A stretch of 64,000 bases of DNA from Streptomyces sp. BHT-5-2 (lineage in GTDB: Bacteria; Actinomycetota; Actinomycetes; Streptomycetales; Streptomycetaceae). The translations under genes were made by a program, and so were the position numbers. Below, piece after piece: positions 25,392 to 33,704 of this stretch. The stretch covers positions 5,890,001 through 5,954,000 of the forward strand of contig NZ_CP081496.1 in NCBI RefSeq assembly GCF_019774615.1. Reading direction: 5' to 3'. The notes under the pieces were generated by a model. That model did not search any database. It was not told the origin of the DNA and worked only from the letters and a program-made list of their open reading frames with translations. Positions within the stretch are counted from its first letter, which is position 1, and every line of letters begins with the position of its first letter.

Positions 25392-27371
25392 GTGGATACG
25401 ACGCTGCAGGACCCGCTCGTGGGCCAACTGCTCGACGGCCGCTATCGCGTCGAGGGGCGCATCGCCGCCGGGGGCATGGCCACCGTCTACCGGGCCGTGG
25501 ACACCCGGCTGGACCGTGTGCTCGCGCTGAAGGTGATGCACCCCGGCCTGGCCGTGGACGAGGCGTTCGTCGACCGCTTCATCCGTGAGGCCAAGTCCGT
25601 CGCCCGCCTCTCGCACCCCAATGTGGTCGGCGTCTTCGACCAGGGCACGGACGGCACCTACGTCTATCTGGCGATGGAGTACGTCGCCGGCTGCACCCTG
25701 CGCGACGTGCTGCGCGAGCGCGGCGCCCTGCGGCCGCGGGCCGCGCTGGACATCCTGGAGCCGATCCTGGCCGCGCTGGGTGCCGCGCACCGCGCCGGTC
25801 TGGTGCACCGCGACATGAAGCCGGAGAACGTCCTGATCGGCGACGACGGCCGGGTCAAGGTCGCCGACTTCGGCCTGGTGCGCGCGGTGGACACGCACAC
25901 CACCGCCTCCACCGGCTCGGTCCTGGGCACGGTCTCCTACCTCGCCCCCGAGCAGATGGAGCACGGCACCGCGGACGCCCGGGTCGACGTCTACGCCTGC
26001 GGCGTGGTGCTCTACGAGATGCTCACCGGCGGCAAGCCGCACACCGGCGGCTCCGCCGCGCAGATCCTCTACAGCCATCTGCACGACGACATCACCCCGC
26101 CCTCCGAGCTGGTGCCGGGGCTGGCCCCGGAGCTGGACGAGCTGGTCGCGGCGGCCACCGCCCGCGCCCCGGAGGCCCGCCCGCAGGACGCGGTGGCGCT
26201 GCTGGCCCGGGCCCGCTCGGCCCGCGCGCCGCTCACCGAAGCGCAGCTGGACGTCGTCCCGCCGCAGGCCAGACAGGCGGCGGCCGCGGACGAGGAGCGG
26301 ACGGACGTGATTCCGCGCCCGGCCGGTGTGCAGCTCCCGCTGCCGGCCGAGGGCGGGGCGCCGCTGGACCGCACCAGCCGACTGGAGATGCCGCCGGCCG
26401 ACCCGGTGCCCGCCGACGGCCGGACCACCCGGCTGCGGCCGGTCCGCCCCGACCCCGGCGCGACACCGGCCGAACGGCGGCTCCGGCAGCGGCGGATCAC
26501 CACCGTCGTGGCGGCCGTGCTGCTGGTCCTCGGCATCGGCACCGGCGTCTGGTACGTCAACGTCGGCCAGTTCACCCAGGTCCCGGCGGTGCTGGACATG
26601 ACGCAGGCCAAGGCGCAGCAGACACTGCGCGACGAGGGGCTGGGCGTGAAGGTGGAGCGCGGCTTCAGCGCCAACGTCCGGCGCGGCCATGTGATGGCCA
26701 CCAAGCCGGGGACGGGCGAACGGATCCGTGGCAACGGCACGGTCACCGTGGTCGTCTCCCGCGGCCCGGACCGGGTCGCCGTCCCCGACCTGGCCGGCAC
26801 CCCGCTCGCCGACGCCCGGCGCAAGCTGCGCGACCTGGGCCTGGTGCCGGGCACCGAGACCAGGACGTTCAGCGACGAGGTCGCCAAGGGGTCGGTGATC
26901 CGTACGGACCCGGCCGCGGGCAGCAGCCGGCGGCCGGACACCGCGGTGGCGCTGACCGTCAGCCGGGGCGCGCCGGTCGACGTGCCGGACGTGGTCGGCA
27001 AGGCGCGGGAGGACGCCGCGTCGGCACTGCGCCGGGCCGGTTTCCAGGTGCGCTTCGCCGACCAGCCGGTCTTCGCGCCGCAGGACAAGGACGCGGTGGC
27101 CCGCCAGTCGCCCGGCGCGGGCGGCACCCTGGGCAAGGGCGACACGGTCACCCTGACGCTGTCCAAGGGCCCGGAGATGGTCACCGTGCCGGACGTCGGC
27201 GGCAAGAACACCGCGGACGCCACCAAGGCGCTGACCGACCTCGGCTTCGCGGTGACGGTGGACAAGCCGTTCCTGTTCCCGCAGGACAGCGTCGCCTCCC
27301 AGTCGGTCGCGGCCGGCGGCCAGGCCCCCAAGGGCAGCACGATCACGATCCGGCTCAAGGGCGCGTTCTAG
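25392..27371 (+). CDS. pknL: PASTA-domain Ser/Thr protein kinase, PknL-like
   Basis: Transmembrane eukaryotic-type kinase sensing the cell wall. The 659-residue protein has a cytoplasmic kinase domain (about 12-275) with a GRYRVEGRIAAGGMATV loop, catalytic HRDMKPENV and DFGLVRA, and GTVSYLAPEQ. A linker of about 90 residues precedes one membrane helix near 368-388 (VVAAVLLVLGIGTGVWYV). Four extracellular PASTA repeats follow, for example VPDLAGTPLADARRKLRDLGL. Its place next to an Rv2175c-like gene and class II DAHP synthase matches M. tuberculosis pknL, though Mtb PknL lacks PASTA repeats. GTG start. Confidence 0.9.
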   Translation: MDTTLQDPLVGQLLDGRYRVEGRIAAGGMATVYRAVDTRLDRVLALKVMHPGLAVDEAFVDRFIREAKSVARLSHPNVVGVFDQGTDGTYVYLAMEYVAGCTLRDVLRERGALRPRAALDILEPILAALGAAHRAGLVHRDMKPENVLIGDDGRVKVADFGLVRAVDTHTTASTGSVLGTVSYLAPEQMEHGTADARVDVYACGVVLYEMLTGGKPHTGGSAAQILYSHLHDDITPPSELVPGLAPELDELVAAATARAPEARPQDAVALLARARSARAPLTEAQLDVVPPQARQAAAADEERTDVIPRPAGVQLPLPAEGGAPLDRTSRLEMPPADPVPADGRTTRLRPVRPDPGATPAERRLRQRRITTVVAAVLLVLGIGTGVWYVNVGQFTQVPAVLDMTQAKAQQTLRDEGLGVKVERGFSANVRRGHVMATKPGTGERIRGNGTVTVVVSRGPDRVAVPDLAGTPLADARRKLRDLGLVPGTETRTFSDEVAKGSVIRTDPAAGSSRRPDTAVALTVSRGAPVDVPDVVGKAREDAASALRRAGFQVRFADQPVFAPQDKDAVARQSPGAGGTLGKGDTVTLTLSKGPEMVTVPDVGGKNTADATKALTDLGFAVTVDKPFLFPQDSVASQSVAAGGQAPKGSTITIRLKGAF

Positions 27372-27384
27372 GCATGCCGTCCCG

Positions 27385-27411
27385 GGTGCCCCGCGACGGT
27401 CGCGGGGCACC
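27385..27411 (+). terminator. Hairpin terminator of the PASTA kinase gene
   Basis: Perfect 12-base arms GGTGCCCCGCGA and TCGCGGGGCACC with a CGG loop, 13 bases past the stop and just before the endonuclease IV gene. Confidence 0.75.
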
Positions 27412-27426
27412 TGGCACCCTGGGAGG

Positions 27427-28326
27427 GTGAGTACTCCCCTGTCCCCCGAGGGCGCCGCGCAGCGCGCCCGCGCACGCAATCCGGTCGGCGGCCATGTGCC
27501 GGTGGCCGGCGGCCTGGCCAAGGTGGGCCTGTCGTACGCCCGGCAGATCGGCTGCGAGGCCGTCCAGGTCTTCGTCGCCAATCCGCGAGGCTGGGCGACG
27601 CCGCCCGGCAGCCCCGAGCAGGACGCGGCGTTCCGCGCGGCGTGCGCCGAGGAGGGCATCCCGGCCTATGTGCACGCGCCCTATCTGATCAACTTCGGTT
27701 CGCACACCGCGGCGACGGTCGAGAAGTCCGTGGCGTCGCTGCGCCACTCGCTGCGCCGGGGCCGGGAGATCGGCGCGCTCGGGGTGGTGGTGCACACCGG
27801 CTCGGCGACCGGCGGACGGCCCCGGGAGACGGCGCTGGCGCAGGTCAGGGAGCAGGTGCGGCCGCTGCTGGACGAGCTGACGCACGACGACGACCCGTGG
27901 CTGCTGCTGGAGCCCACGGCCGGCCAGGGCGCCTCGCTGTGCGCGCTGGCGGAGGACCTGGGTCCGTACTTCGAGGCGCTGGACCGTCACCCGCGGCTCG
28001 GGGTGTGCCTGGACACCTGCCATGCCTTCGCCGCCGGGCACGACATGGCGGCGCCGGGCGGGACGAAGGCACTGCTGGACGAGCTGGTGGAGGTCACCGG
28101 CGAGGGCCGGCTGAAGCTGATCCACGCCAACGACTCCAAGGACGTGGTCGGCGCGCACAAGGACCGGCACGCGAACATCGGCGCCGGCCACATCGGCGCG
28201 GAACCGTTCGCCGAGTTGTTCGCCCACCCCGCGACCAGCGGCGTCCCGCTGGTGATCGAGACCCCGGGCGGCGAGGAGGGCCACGCCGCGGACGTGGCGC
28301 GGCTGAAGGAGCTGCGGACGGCCTGA
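27427..28326 (+). CDS. nfo: Deoxyribonuclease IV (AP endonuclease)
   Basis: Zinc-dependent endonuclease acting at abasic sites in base excision repair. The 299-residue TIM-barrel protein shows the family signatures NPVGGHVPVAGGLAK, VHAPYLINFGS, VVVHTGS (zinc-binding His), LLEPTAGQGAS (Glu ligand), GVCLDTCHAFAAG (Asp/His) and LIHANDSKD with DRHANIGAGHIG. GTG start 16 bases after the kinase terminator, with GGGAGG upstream. It appears to be its own unit. Confidence 0.94.
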   Translation: MSTPLSPEGAAQRARARNPVGGHVPVAGGLAKVGLSYARQIGCEAVQVFVANPRGWATPPGSPEQDAAFRAACAEEGIPAYVHAPYLINFGSHTAATVEKSVASLRHSLRRGREIGALGVVVHTGSATGGRPRETALAQVREQVRPLLDELTHDDDPWLLLEPTAGQGASLCALAEDLGPYFEALDRHPRLGVCLDTCHAFAAGHDMAAPGGTKALLDELVEVTGEGRLKLIHANDSKDVVGAHKDRHANIGAGHIGAEPFAELFAHPATSGVPLVIETPGGEEGHAADVARLKELRTA

Positions 28327-28336
28327 GCGGGCGGGG

Positions 28337-28356
28337 CCCGGGCGGGGCCGCCCGGG
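28337..28356. terminator. Bidirectional hairpin between convergent nfo and the molybdoprotein gene
   Basis: CCCGGGCGG/CCGCCCGGG inverted repeat with a tight loop, 11 bases after nfo and 5 bases from the convergent stop. A short T-run (GGGTTT) follows on the plus strand. Confidence 0.55.
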
Positions 28357-28360
28357 GGTT

Positions 28361-28981
28361 TCAGATCTCCGGGCCCTCGCCCGGCTCCTCCTGGTAGGTG
28401 TAGCGCTGCTCGCGCCAGGGGTCGCCGAGGTTGTGGTAGCCGCGCTCCTCCCAGAAGCCGCGGCGGTCGGCCGTCATGTACTCGACGCCGCGCACCCACT
28501 TGGGGCCCTTCCAGGCGTAGAGGTGCGGCACGATCAGCCGGACCGGGAAGCCGTGCTCGGCGGTGAGCAGTTCGCCGGAGCGGTGGGTGGCGAAGAGGCA
28601 GTTCTCGGCGCCGAAGTCGCCGATCCGGAGGTTGGAGCTGAAGCCGTACTCGGCCCACACCATCACGTGGGTGGCCTCGGGCGCGGGCGGCGCCAGCTCC
28701 AGGATGGTGCGGGTCAGCACCCCGCCCCACTCGGCGCCCAGCATGCTGAACTTGGTGACGCAGTGCATGTCGGCGACGACGGTGGTGTACGGCAGCGCCG
28801 TGAACTCCTCGTGCGTCCAGCAGTGCTTGGCCCCGTCGGCGGTGGCGCCGAAGACCCGGAACTCCCAGCGCTCGGGGCGGAACTTCGGGACCGGCCCGTA
28901 GTGCGTCACCGGCCAGCCGCGCTGCAGCCGCTGTCCCGGAGGCAGCACAGGCTCCTCGTCGCGACGTTCCGGCTGACCCAT
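28361..28981 (-). CDS. YedY/sulfite oxidase-like molybdopterin oxidoreductase
   Basis: 206-residue protein with the sulfite-oxidase molybdopterin fold. The molybdenum-ligand cysteine is Cys74 in ADMHCVTKFSM. LTAEHGFPVRLIVPHLYAWKGPKWV and YHNLGDPW are typical family segments. Unlike YedY/MsrP it has no Tat signal peptide, so it should be cytoplasmic or rely on a partner. The ATG context follows MGQPERRDEEPVLPPGQR, a conserved actinobacterial opening. It converges on nfo and diverges from bfr. The substrate is unknown. Confidence 0.87.
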   Translation of the reverse strand: MGQPERRDEEPVLPPGQRLQRGWPVTHYGPVPKFRPERWEFRVFGATADGAKHCWTHEEFTALPYTTVVADMHCVTKFSMLGAEWGGVLTRTILELAPPAPEATHVMVWAEYGFSSNLRIGDFGAENCLFATHRSGELLTAEHGFPVRLIVPHLYAWKGPKWVRGVEYMTADRRGFWEERGYHNLGDPWREQRYTYQEEPGEGPEI

Positions 28982-29136
28982 GCCCCCATGGTGTCAGACC
29001 CCGGAGGGTGCCGATGACCAGGGTGGTACGGAATCGGGCAACTCGTGCTAAGTGTGAACTTACTGGACGGCTCGCTCGACGCGGTGCGAGGATGCGCGGC
29101 ACTTGCCCAGAACTCGCGTGAAAGGGGCCCGCAGCC

Positions 29137-29613
29137 ATGCAGGGCGACCCCGAGGTCATCGATTTCCTCAACGAGCAGCTGACCGCCGAGCTGACCGCGA
29201 TCAACCAGTACTTCCTGCACGCGAAGATGCAGGAGAACTTCGGCTGGTACAAGCTCGCCAAGTACACCCGCGCCGAGTCCTTCGACGAGATGAAGCACGC
29301 GGAGACACTGACCGACCGCATCCTCTTCCTCGAAGCGCTGCCGAACTACCAGCGGCTGTTCCACGTCCGGATCGGCCAGACCGTCACCGAGATGTTCCAG
29401 GCCGACCGGCAGGTCGAGGTGGAGGCGATCGACCGGCTCAAGCGCGGCATCGAGGTCATGCGGGCCAAGGGGGACATCACGTCGGCCAACATCTTCGAGG
29501 ACATCCTCGCCGACGAGGAGCACCACATCGACTACCTCGACACCCAGCTGGAGCTGGTCGAGAAGCTCGGGGAGGCGCTCTACCTCGCCCAGGTGATCGA
29601 GCAGCCGAGCTGA
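29137..29613 (+). CDS. bfr: Bacterioferritin
   Basis: Haem-containing iron-storage protein that assembles as a 24-mer. The 158-residue length is standard. All dinuclear ferroxidase ligands are in their canonical positions: Glu18, Glu51, His54, Glu94, Glu127 and His130. The haem-ligand Met52 (FDEMKHAE) is present. It faces the convergent bfd gene, giving an iron storage/release pair. No iron box is seen directly upstream of bfr in 28982-29136, whereas bfd has one. Confidence 0.97.
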   Translation: MQGDPEVIDFLNEQLTAELTAINQYFLHAKMQENFGWYKLAKYTRAESFDEMKHAETLTDRILFLEALPNYQRLFHVRIGQTVTEMFQADRQVEVEAIDRLKRGIEVMRAKGDITSANIFEDILADEEHHIDYLDTQLELVEKLGEALYLAQVIEQPS

Positions 29614-29653
29614 CGGCCCGGCATGACGCACCGCGGCGGGACGCCCCAGGGCG

Positions 29654-29989
29654 TCACGCGGCCGCCCGGAGGCCCACGGGCGCCGGTGCGGCCGCCTCCG
29701 CGGCCGGCGGCACGGCGGGCACCGACGGCACGCCCGGCACGGCGGACTCGTCGAGCACCGGGCCCGACGGCCCGGACTCCGGCCGCAGCGCGTCGGGGGC
29801 GCCGCTGTCGATCAGCTCGCGGCGGGGGCACGCACCCCGGCCCAGCAGCGCCTGGATGCGGCGTACGCAGTTGCCGCAGTCCGTGCCGGCCTTGCAGGCG
29901 GAGGCGACCTGCCGGGGCGTGCAGGCGCCCCGGTCCGCGTGCTCGCGGACCTGCTTCTCGGTGATGCCGAAGCAGGAGCAGACGTACAC
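29654..29989 (-). CDS. bfd: Bacterioferritin-associated ferredoxin (Bfd), extended
   Basis: Small [2Fe-2S] protein that donates electrons to bacterioferritin to mobilise iron. The N-terminal 50 residues carry the ligand pattern Cys4-x-Cys6 and Cys38-x2-Cys41, matching E. coli Bfd. The product is 111 residues because of a tail of about 60 residues rich in Pro, Ala and Val with no clear fold. GTG start. A DmdR1/IdeR-type iron box lies 50 bases upstream, so it should be induced on iron limitation, which fits an iron-release function. Confidence 0.93.
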   Translation of the reverse strand: MYVCSCFGITEKQVREHADRGACTPRQVASACKAGTDCGNCVRRIQALLGRGACPRRELIDSGAPDALRPESGPSGPVLDESAVPGVPSVPAVPPAAEAAAPAPVGLRAAA

Positions 29990-30038
29990 GCGGGTTCACC
30001 TCCGTAAGGGCGCCCCACCCGATCCCGGTGATCGTCAG

Positions 30039-30057
30039 TGAGGTAACCCTTACCTTA
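30039..30057 (-). promoter_or_regulatory. Iron box (DmdR1/IdeR-type operator) of bfd
   Basis: On the minus strand TAAGGTAAGGGTTACCTCA matches 14 of 19 positions of the actinobacterial iron box TTAGGTTAGGCTAACCTAA. It sits 50 bp upstream of the bfd start. The AT-rich, palindromic block stands out in the local GC-rich sequence. Confidence 0.75.
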
Positions 30058-30095
30058 CCTGCGGCGGCGGGTGCGGGACAACGGGGGGCAACGCA

Positions 30096-30127
30096 GTGGG
30101 GCGCGGATCACAGGATCCGCGCCCCAC
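30096..30127 (-). terminator. Hairpin terminator of the DAHP synthase gene
   Basis: Perfect 14-base arms GTGGGGCGCGGATC and GATCCGCGCCCCAC with a 4-base loop, 17 bases past the DAHP synthase stop. Confidence 0.75.
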
Positions 30128-30144
30128 CCGTCGTAAGCCGCCCG

Positions 30145-31494
30145 CTACTGGTCGCGGTACATCTCCGCCACCAGGAAGGCCAGGTCCAGCGACTGGCTGC
30201 GGTTCAGCCGCGGGTCGCAGGCGGTCTCGTAGCGCTGGTGCAGGTCGTCGACGAAGATCTCGTCGCCGCCGCCCACGCACTCGGTGACGTCGTCACCGGT
30301 CAGCTCGACGTGGATGCCGCCCGGGTGCGTGCCGAGGCTCTTGTGGACCTCGAAGAAGCCCTTGACCTCGTCGAGCACGTCGTCGAAGCGGCGGGTCTTG
30401 TGGCCCGAGGCCGCCTCGAAGGTGTTGCCGTGCATCGGGTCGCAGATCCACACGACCTGGGCGCCGGAGGCGGTGACCTTCTCCACGAGGTGGGGGAGCT
30501 TGTCGCGGATCTTGTCCGCGCCCATCCGCGTGATGAAGGTGAGCCGGCCGGGCTCGCGGTGCGGGTCGAGCCGGTCGATGAGGGTGAGCGCGTCCTCCGG
30601 GGTCGACGTCGGGCCGAGCTTCACCCCGATCGGATTGCGGATCCGGGAGGCGAACTCGATGTGCGCGCCGTCCAGTTGGCGGGTGCGCTCGCCGATCCAG
30701 ACCATGTGGCCCGAGACGTCGTAGAGGTTCCCGGTGCGGGAGTCGACACGGGTCAGCGCCGACTCGTAGTCCAGGATCAGCGCCTCGTGCGAGGAGTAGA
30801 ACTCGACGGTCCGGAACTCCTCCGGGTCCACCCCGCAGGCGTTCATGAAGTTCATCGCCCGGTCGATCTCGCGGGCCAGCGCCTCGTAACGCTGGCCGGA
30901 GGGCGAGGACTTCACGAAGTCCTGGTTCCAGGCGTGCACCTGGCGCAGGTCGGCGTAGCCGCCGGTGGTGAAGGCACGGACGAGGTTCAGCGTCGCCGCG
31001 GAGGCGTGGTACATCCGCTGGAGCCGCTTCGGGTCCGGGATGCGGGCCGCCTCGGTGAACTCGAAGCCGTTGACGGAGTCGCCGCGGTACGTCGGCAGGG
31101 TCACCCCGTCGCGGGTCTCGGTCGGCTTGGAGCGCGGCTTGCTGTACTGGCCGGCGATCCGGCCGACCTTGACCACCGGGACGGACCCGGCGTACGTCAG
31201 CACGGCGCCCATCTGGAGGAGCGTCTTGAGCTTGTTGCGGATGTGCTCGGCGGAGACGGCGTCGAACGCCTCCGCGCAGTCGCCGCCCTGCAGCAGGAAC
31301 GCCTCGCCTCGGGCGACCGCGCCCAGGCGCTCGCGCAGCTGGTCGCACTCGCCGGCGAAGACCAGCGGCGGATAGGACTCGAGCTCGGCGATCACATCGC
31401 GCAGAGCCTCTTGGTCCGGCCAGTCGGGCTGCTGCGCCGCGGGCAGGTCTCGCCAGGTGTTGCCACCGGCGTGGGTTTCAGCGTTCACGGTCAC
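30145..31494 (-). CDS. Class II (plant-type) DAHP synthase
   Basis: First enzyme of the shikimate pathway, joining PEP and erythrose 4-phosphate. The 449-residue protein is a class II enzyme: LLQGGDCAEAF, VKVGRIAGQYSKPRS, GDSVNGF, SSHEALILDYE, GIKLGPT-like GVKLGPTSTP, RMGADKIRDKLP, WICDPMHGNT and GGIHVELTGDDVTECVGG. It diverges from the Trp leader and TrpE(G) gene, linking shikimate entry to tryptophan synthesis. A TAATGT -10-like box lies about 7 bases before its GTG start, implying a very short leader. The M. tuberculosis homologue is AroG. Confidence 0.96.
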   Translation of the reverse strand: MTVNAETHAGGNTWRDLPAAQQPDWPDQEALRDVIAELESYPPLVFAGECDQLRERLGAVARGEAFLLQGGDCAEAFDAVSAEHIRNKLKTLLQMGAVLTYAGSVPVVKVGRIAGQYSKPRSKPTETRDGVTLPTYRGDSVNGFEFTEAARIPDPKRLQRMYHASAATLNLVRAFTTGGYADLRQVHAWNQDFVKSSPSGQRYEALAREIDRAMNFMNACGVDPEEFRTVEFYSSHEALILDYESALTRVDSRTGNLYDVSGHMVWIGERTRQLDGAHIEFASRIRNPIGVKLGPTSTPEDALTLIDRLDPHREPGRLTFITRMGADKIRDKLPHLVEKVTASGAQVVWICDPMHGNTFEAASGHKTRRFDDVLDEVKGFFEVHKSLGTHPGGIHVELTGDDVTECVGGGDEIFVDDLHQRYETACDPRLNRSQSLDLAFLVAEMYRDQ

Positions 31495-31584
31495 ACCCCC
31501 ACATTACGGGGTCCGGACGGGGTGTCCGTCCGCCATCCGGACTGTGAGACGCCGCGGCGCCGGTGATCCGGTAGGGTGCCCGCC

Positions 31585-31647
31585 ATGCAGACGCGACCGA
31601 GCACGCACCTGAACTGGTGGTGGACCGCCCAGCCGGCGGCCCACTGA
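31585..31647 (+). CDS. trpL: Tryptophan leader peptide (TrpL)
   Basis: 20-residue peptide with three tandem Trp codons (LNWWWTAQPAAH) ending 104 bases before trpE(G). It closely resembles the leader reported for Streptomyces venezuelae trpE(G). Ribosome stalling on the UGG triplet run should decide whether the following GC hairpin terminates transcription. TAGGGT at 31572 may be the -10 box, making the leader transcript very short at its 5' end. Confidence 0.92.
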   Translation: MQTRPSTHLNWWWTAQPAAH

Positions 31648-31671
31648 TTCGCGTACGCATCCCACAGACCG

Positions 31672-31698
31672 CGAAGGCCGCCCGAGGGGCGGCCTTCG
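31672..31698 (+). terminator. Attenuator hairpin of trpE(G)
   Basis: Perfect 12-base arms CGAAGGCCGCCC and GGGCGGCCTTCG around GAG. It lies between the Trp leader peptide and the trpE(G) start, as expected for the terminator of a transcription attenuator. There is no clear U-tract (GTGTTCCC follows). Confidence 0.8.
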
Positions 31699-31751
31699 GT
31701 GTTCCCGCGGCCGTTCCCTCCATATCGGAAGCACTCCCGGAAGGAACCGCC

Positions 31752-33704
31752 ATGCACCCCCACCCCCACCCCCAGCCCCGGCCCGACGCCGCCGCACTGG
31801 TCCAGCGGCTGCTGGACCCCGCCTGCCCGCCGTTCGCCCTGCTCCGCCGCCGCGCCCCGGGCCGGGACGGCACCCTCGTCGAGGTGCTGATCGGCGAGGT
31901 CACCGAGGTCGAGCGGCTGGCCGACATCCCGCTCGGCGAAGGGGTGCCGACCGGGCCGGTCACCGACGCGCTGGCCCTGGTCCCGTTCCGGCAGATCCGC
32001 GAGCGCGGCTTCCGGGCGCACGACGACGGCACCCCGCTGGCCGTGCTGCGCCCCGCCGAGCGCCACGAGCTGCCGCTGGACGCGCTGCTGGCCGCGCTCC
32101 CGGCGCACGCCGTGCGGGTGGACGGCGGGGCCTTCGACGTCGACGACGCGGCCTACGCGGAGATCGTCGAGCGGGTGGTGCGGGAGGAGATCGGCACCGG
32201 CGAGGGCGCCAACTTCGTCGTCCGCCGGACCTTCGAGGGGGAGGTCCCCGGCTTCTCGGCGGCCGACGCGCTGGCGCTGTTCCGGCGGCTGCTGGCCGGC
32301 GAGCGCGGCGCGTACTGGACGTTCGTGGTGCACCAGCCGGGGGTGCGCACGCTGGTCGGCGCGAGCCCCGAGGTGCACGTCCGGATGGCCGGCGGCACCG
32401 TGGTGATGAACCCGATCAGCGGGACCTACCGCTACCCGGCCGAGGGGCCCACCGCGGAGGACCTGCTGGCGTTCCTCGGCGACCGCAAGGAGGTCGAGGA
32501 ACTGTCGATGGTGGTCGACGAGGAACTGAAGATGATGTGCACCGTCGGCGACCAGGGCGGGGTGGTGGTCGGGCCCCGGCTCAAGGAGATGGCGCACCTC
32601 GCGCACACCGAGTACGAGCTGCGCGGCCGCTCCACCCTGGACGTGCGGGAGGTCCTCAAGGAGACGATGTTCGCGGCGACGGTCACCGGGTCGCCGGTGC
32701 AGAACGCCTGCCGGGTCATCGAGCGGCACGAGCCGGTCGGCCCGGACGGGCGCGGCCGCGGCTACTACGCGGGCGCGCTGGCGCTGATCGGCCGGGACGC
32801 GAGCGGGACGCAGACGCTGGACTCCCCGATCCTGATCCGCACCGCGGACATCGGCGCCGAAGGGCGGCTGCGGGTGCCGGTCGGCGCCACCCTGGTGCGC
32901 GCCTCCGACCCGGCCGGCGAGGTGGCCGAGACGCACGCCAAGGCGGCCGGGGTGCTCACCGCGCTGGGGGTCCGGCCGGCGCCCGTACGGCCCGCGGCCG
33001 GGCCGGCGCCGCGGCTGGCCGACGACCCCCGGGTGCGGGCCGCGTTGGACGCCCGCCGCGCCGACCTGGCCCCCTTCTGGCTCCGGATGCAGACCACCGC
33101 CCCGGTCGCCGGGCTGCACGGCCACGCCCTGGTGGTCGACGCCGAGGACACCTTCACCGCGATGCTGGCGCATCTGCTGCGCACCTCGGGGCTGACGGTG
33201 ACGGTCCGCCGCTACGACGAGCCGGGCCTGCGCGCGGCCGCCCTCGCGCACGAGGGACCGGTGGTGCTGGGCCCGGGGCCCGGCGACCCGACCGACACCG
33301 CCGACCCCAAGATGCGCTTCCTGCGGTCCCTCACCGCCGACCTGGTCGCGTCCCACCACCAAGGCATCCTGGGCGTGTGCCTCGGCCACGAACTGCTCGC
33401 CGTGGAGCTGGGGTTGGAGATCGTCCGCAAGGAGGTCCCGTTCCAGGGCGCCCAGGAGCGGATCGACTTCTTCGGGCGGACCGAGACGGTGGGCTTCTAC
33501 AACACCTTCACGGCCCGCTGCGACGACCGGACCGCGGCCGAACTCGCCATGCACCGCGTGGAGGTGAGCCGGGACGAGACCACCGGCGAGGTGCACGCGC
33601 TGCGCGGCCCGGGCTTCGCCGGGGTGCAGTTCCACCCCGAGTCGGTGCTGACCCTGGACGGCGCCGCGGTCACCGCGCGGCTGCTGGCAGCTGTCCTCGT
33701 GTGA
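31752..33704 (+). CDS. trpE: Fused anthranilate synthase TrpE(G)
   Basis: Single-chain anthranilate synthase, chorismate plus glutamine to anthranilate. The 650-residue protein joins a TrpE chorismate-binding domain (about 1-430; GASPEVHVRMAGG, NPISGTYRYP, EVREVLKETM and the VGPDGRGRGYYAGAL segment) to a TrpG glutamine amidotransferase domain (about 450-650). The amidotransferase triad is Cys543 (GVCLGHE), His628 and Glu630 (QFHPESVL). The ATG at 31752 follows GGAA and begins a His/Pro-rich stretch. It is controlled by the Trp leader upstream. It overlaps the convergent dehydrogenase gene by 35 bp. Confidence 0.95.
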   Translation: MHPHPHPQPRPDAAALVQRLLDPACPPFALLRRRAPGRDGTLVEVLIGEVTEVERLADIPLGEGVPTGPVTDALALVPFRQIRERGFRAHDDGTPLAVLRPAERHELPLDALLAALPAHAVRVDGGAFDVDDAAYAEIVERVVREEIGTGEGANFVVRRTFEGEVPGFSAADALALFRRLLAGERGAYWTFVVHQPGVRTLVGASPEVHVRMAGGTVVMNPISGTYRYPAEGPTAEDLLAFLGDRKEVEELSMVVDEELKMMCTVGDQGGVVVGPRLKEMAHLAHTEYELRGRSTLDVREVLKETMFAATVTGSPVQNACRVIERHEPVGPDGRGRGYYAGALALIGRDASGTQTLDSPILIRTADIGAEGRLRVPVGATLVRASDPAGEVAETHAKAAGVLTALGVRPAPVRPAAGPAPRLADDPRVRAALDARRADLAPFWLRMQTTAPVAGLHGHALVVDAEDTFTAMLAHLLRTSGLTVTVRRYDEPGLRAAALAHEGPVVLGPGPGDPTDTADPKMRFLRSLTADLVASHHQGILGVCLGHELLAVELGLEIVRKEVPFQGAQERIDFFGRTETVGFYNTFTARCDDRTAAELAMHRVEVSRDETTGEVHALRGPGFAGVQFHPESVLTLDGAAVTARLLAAVLV

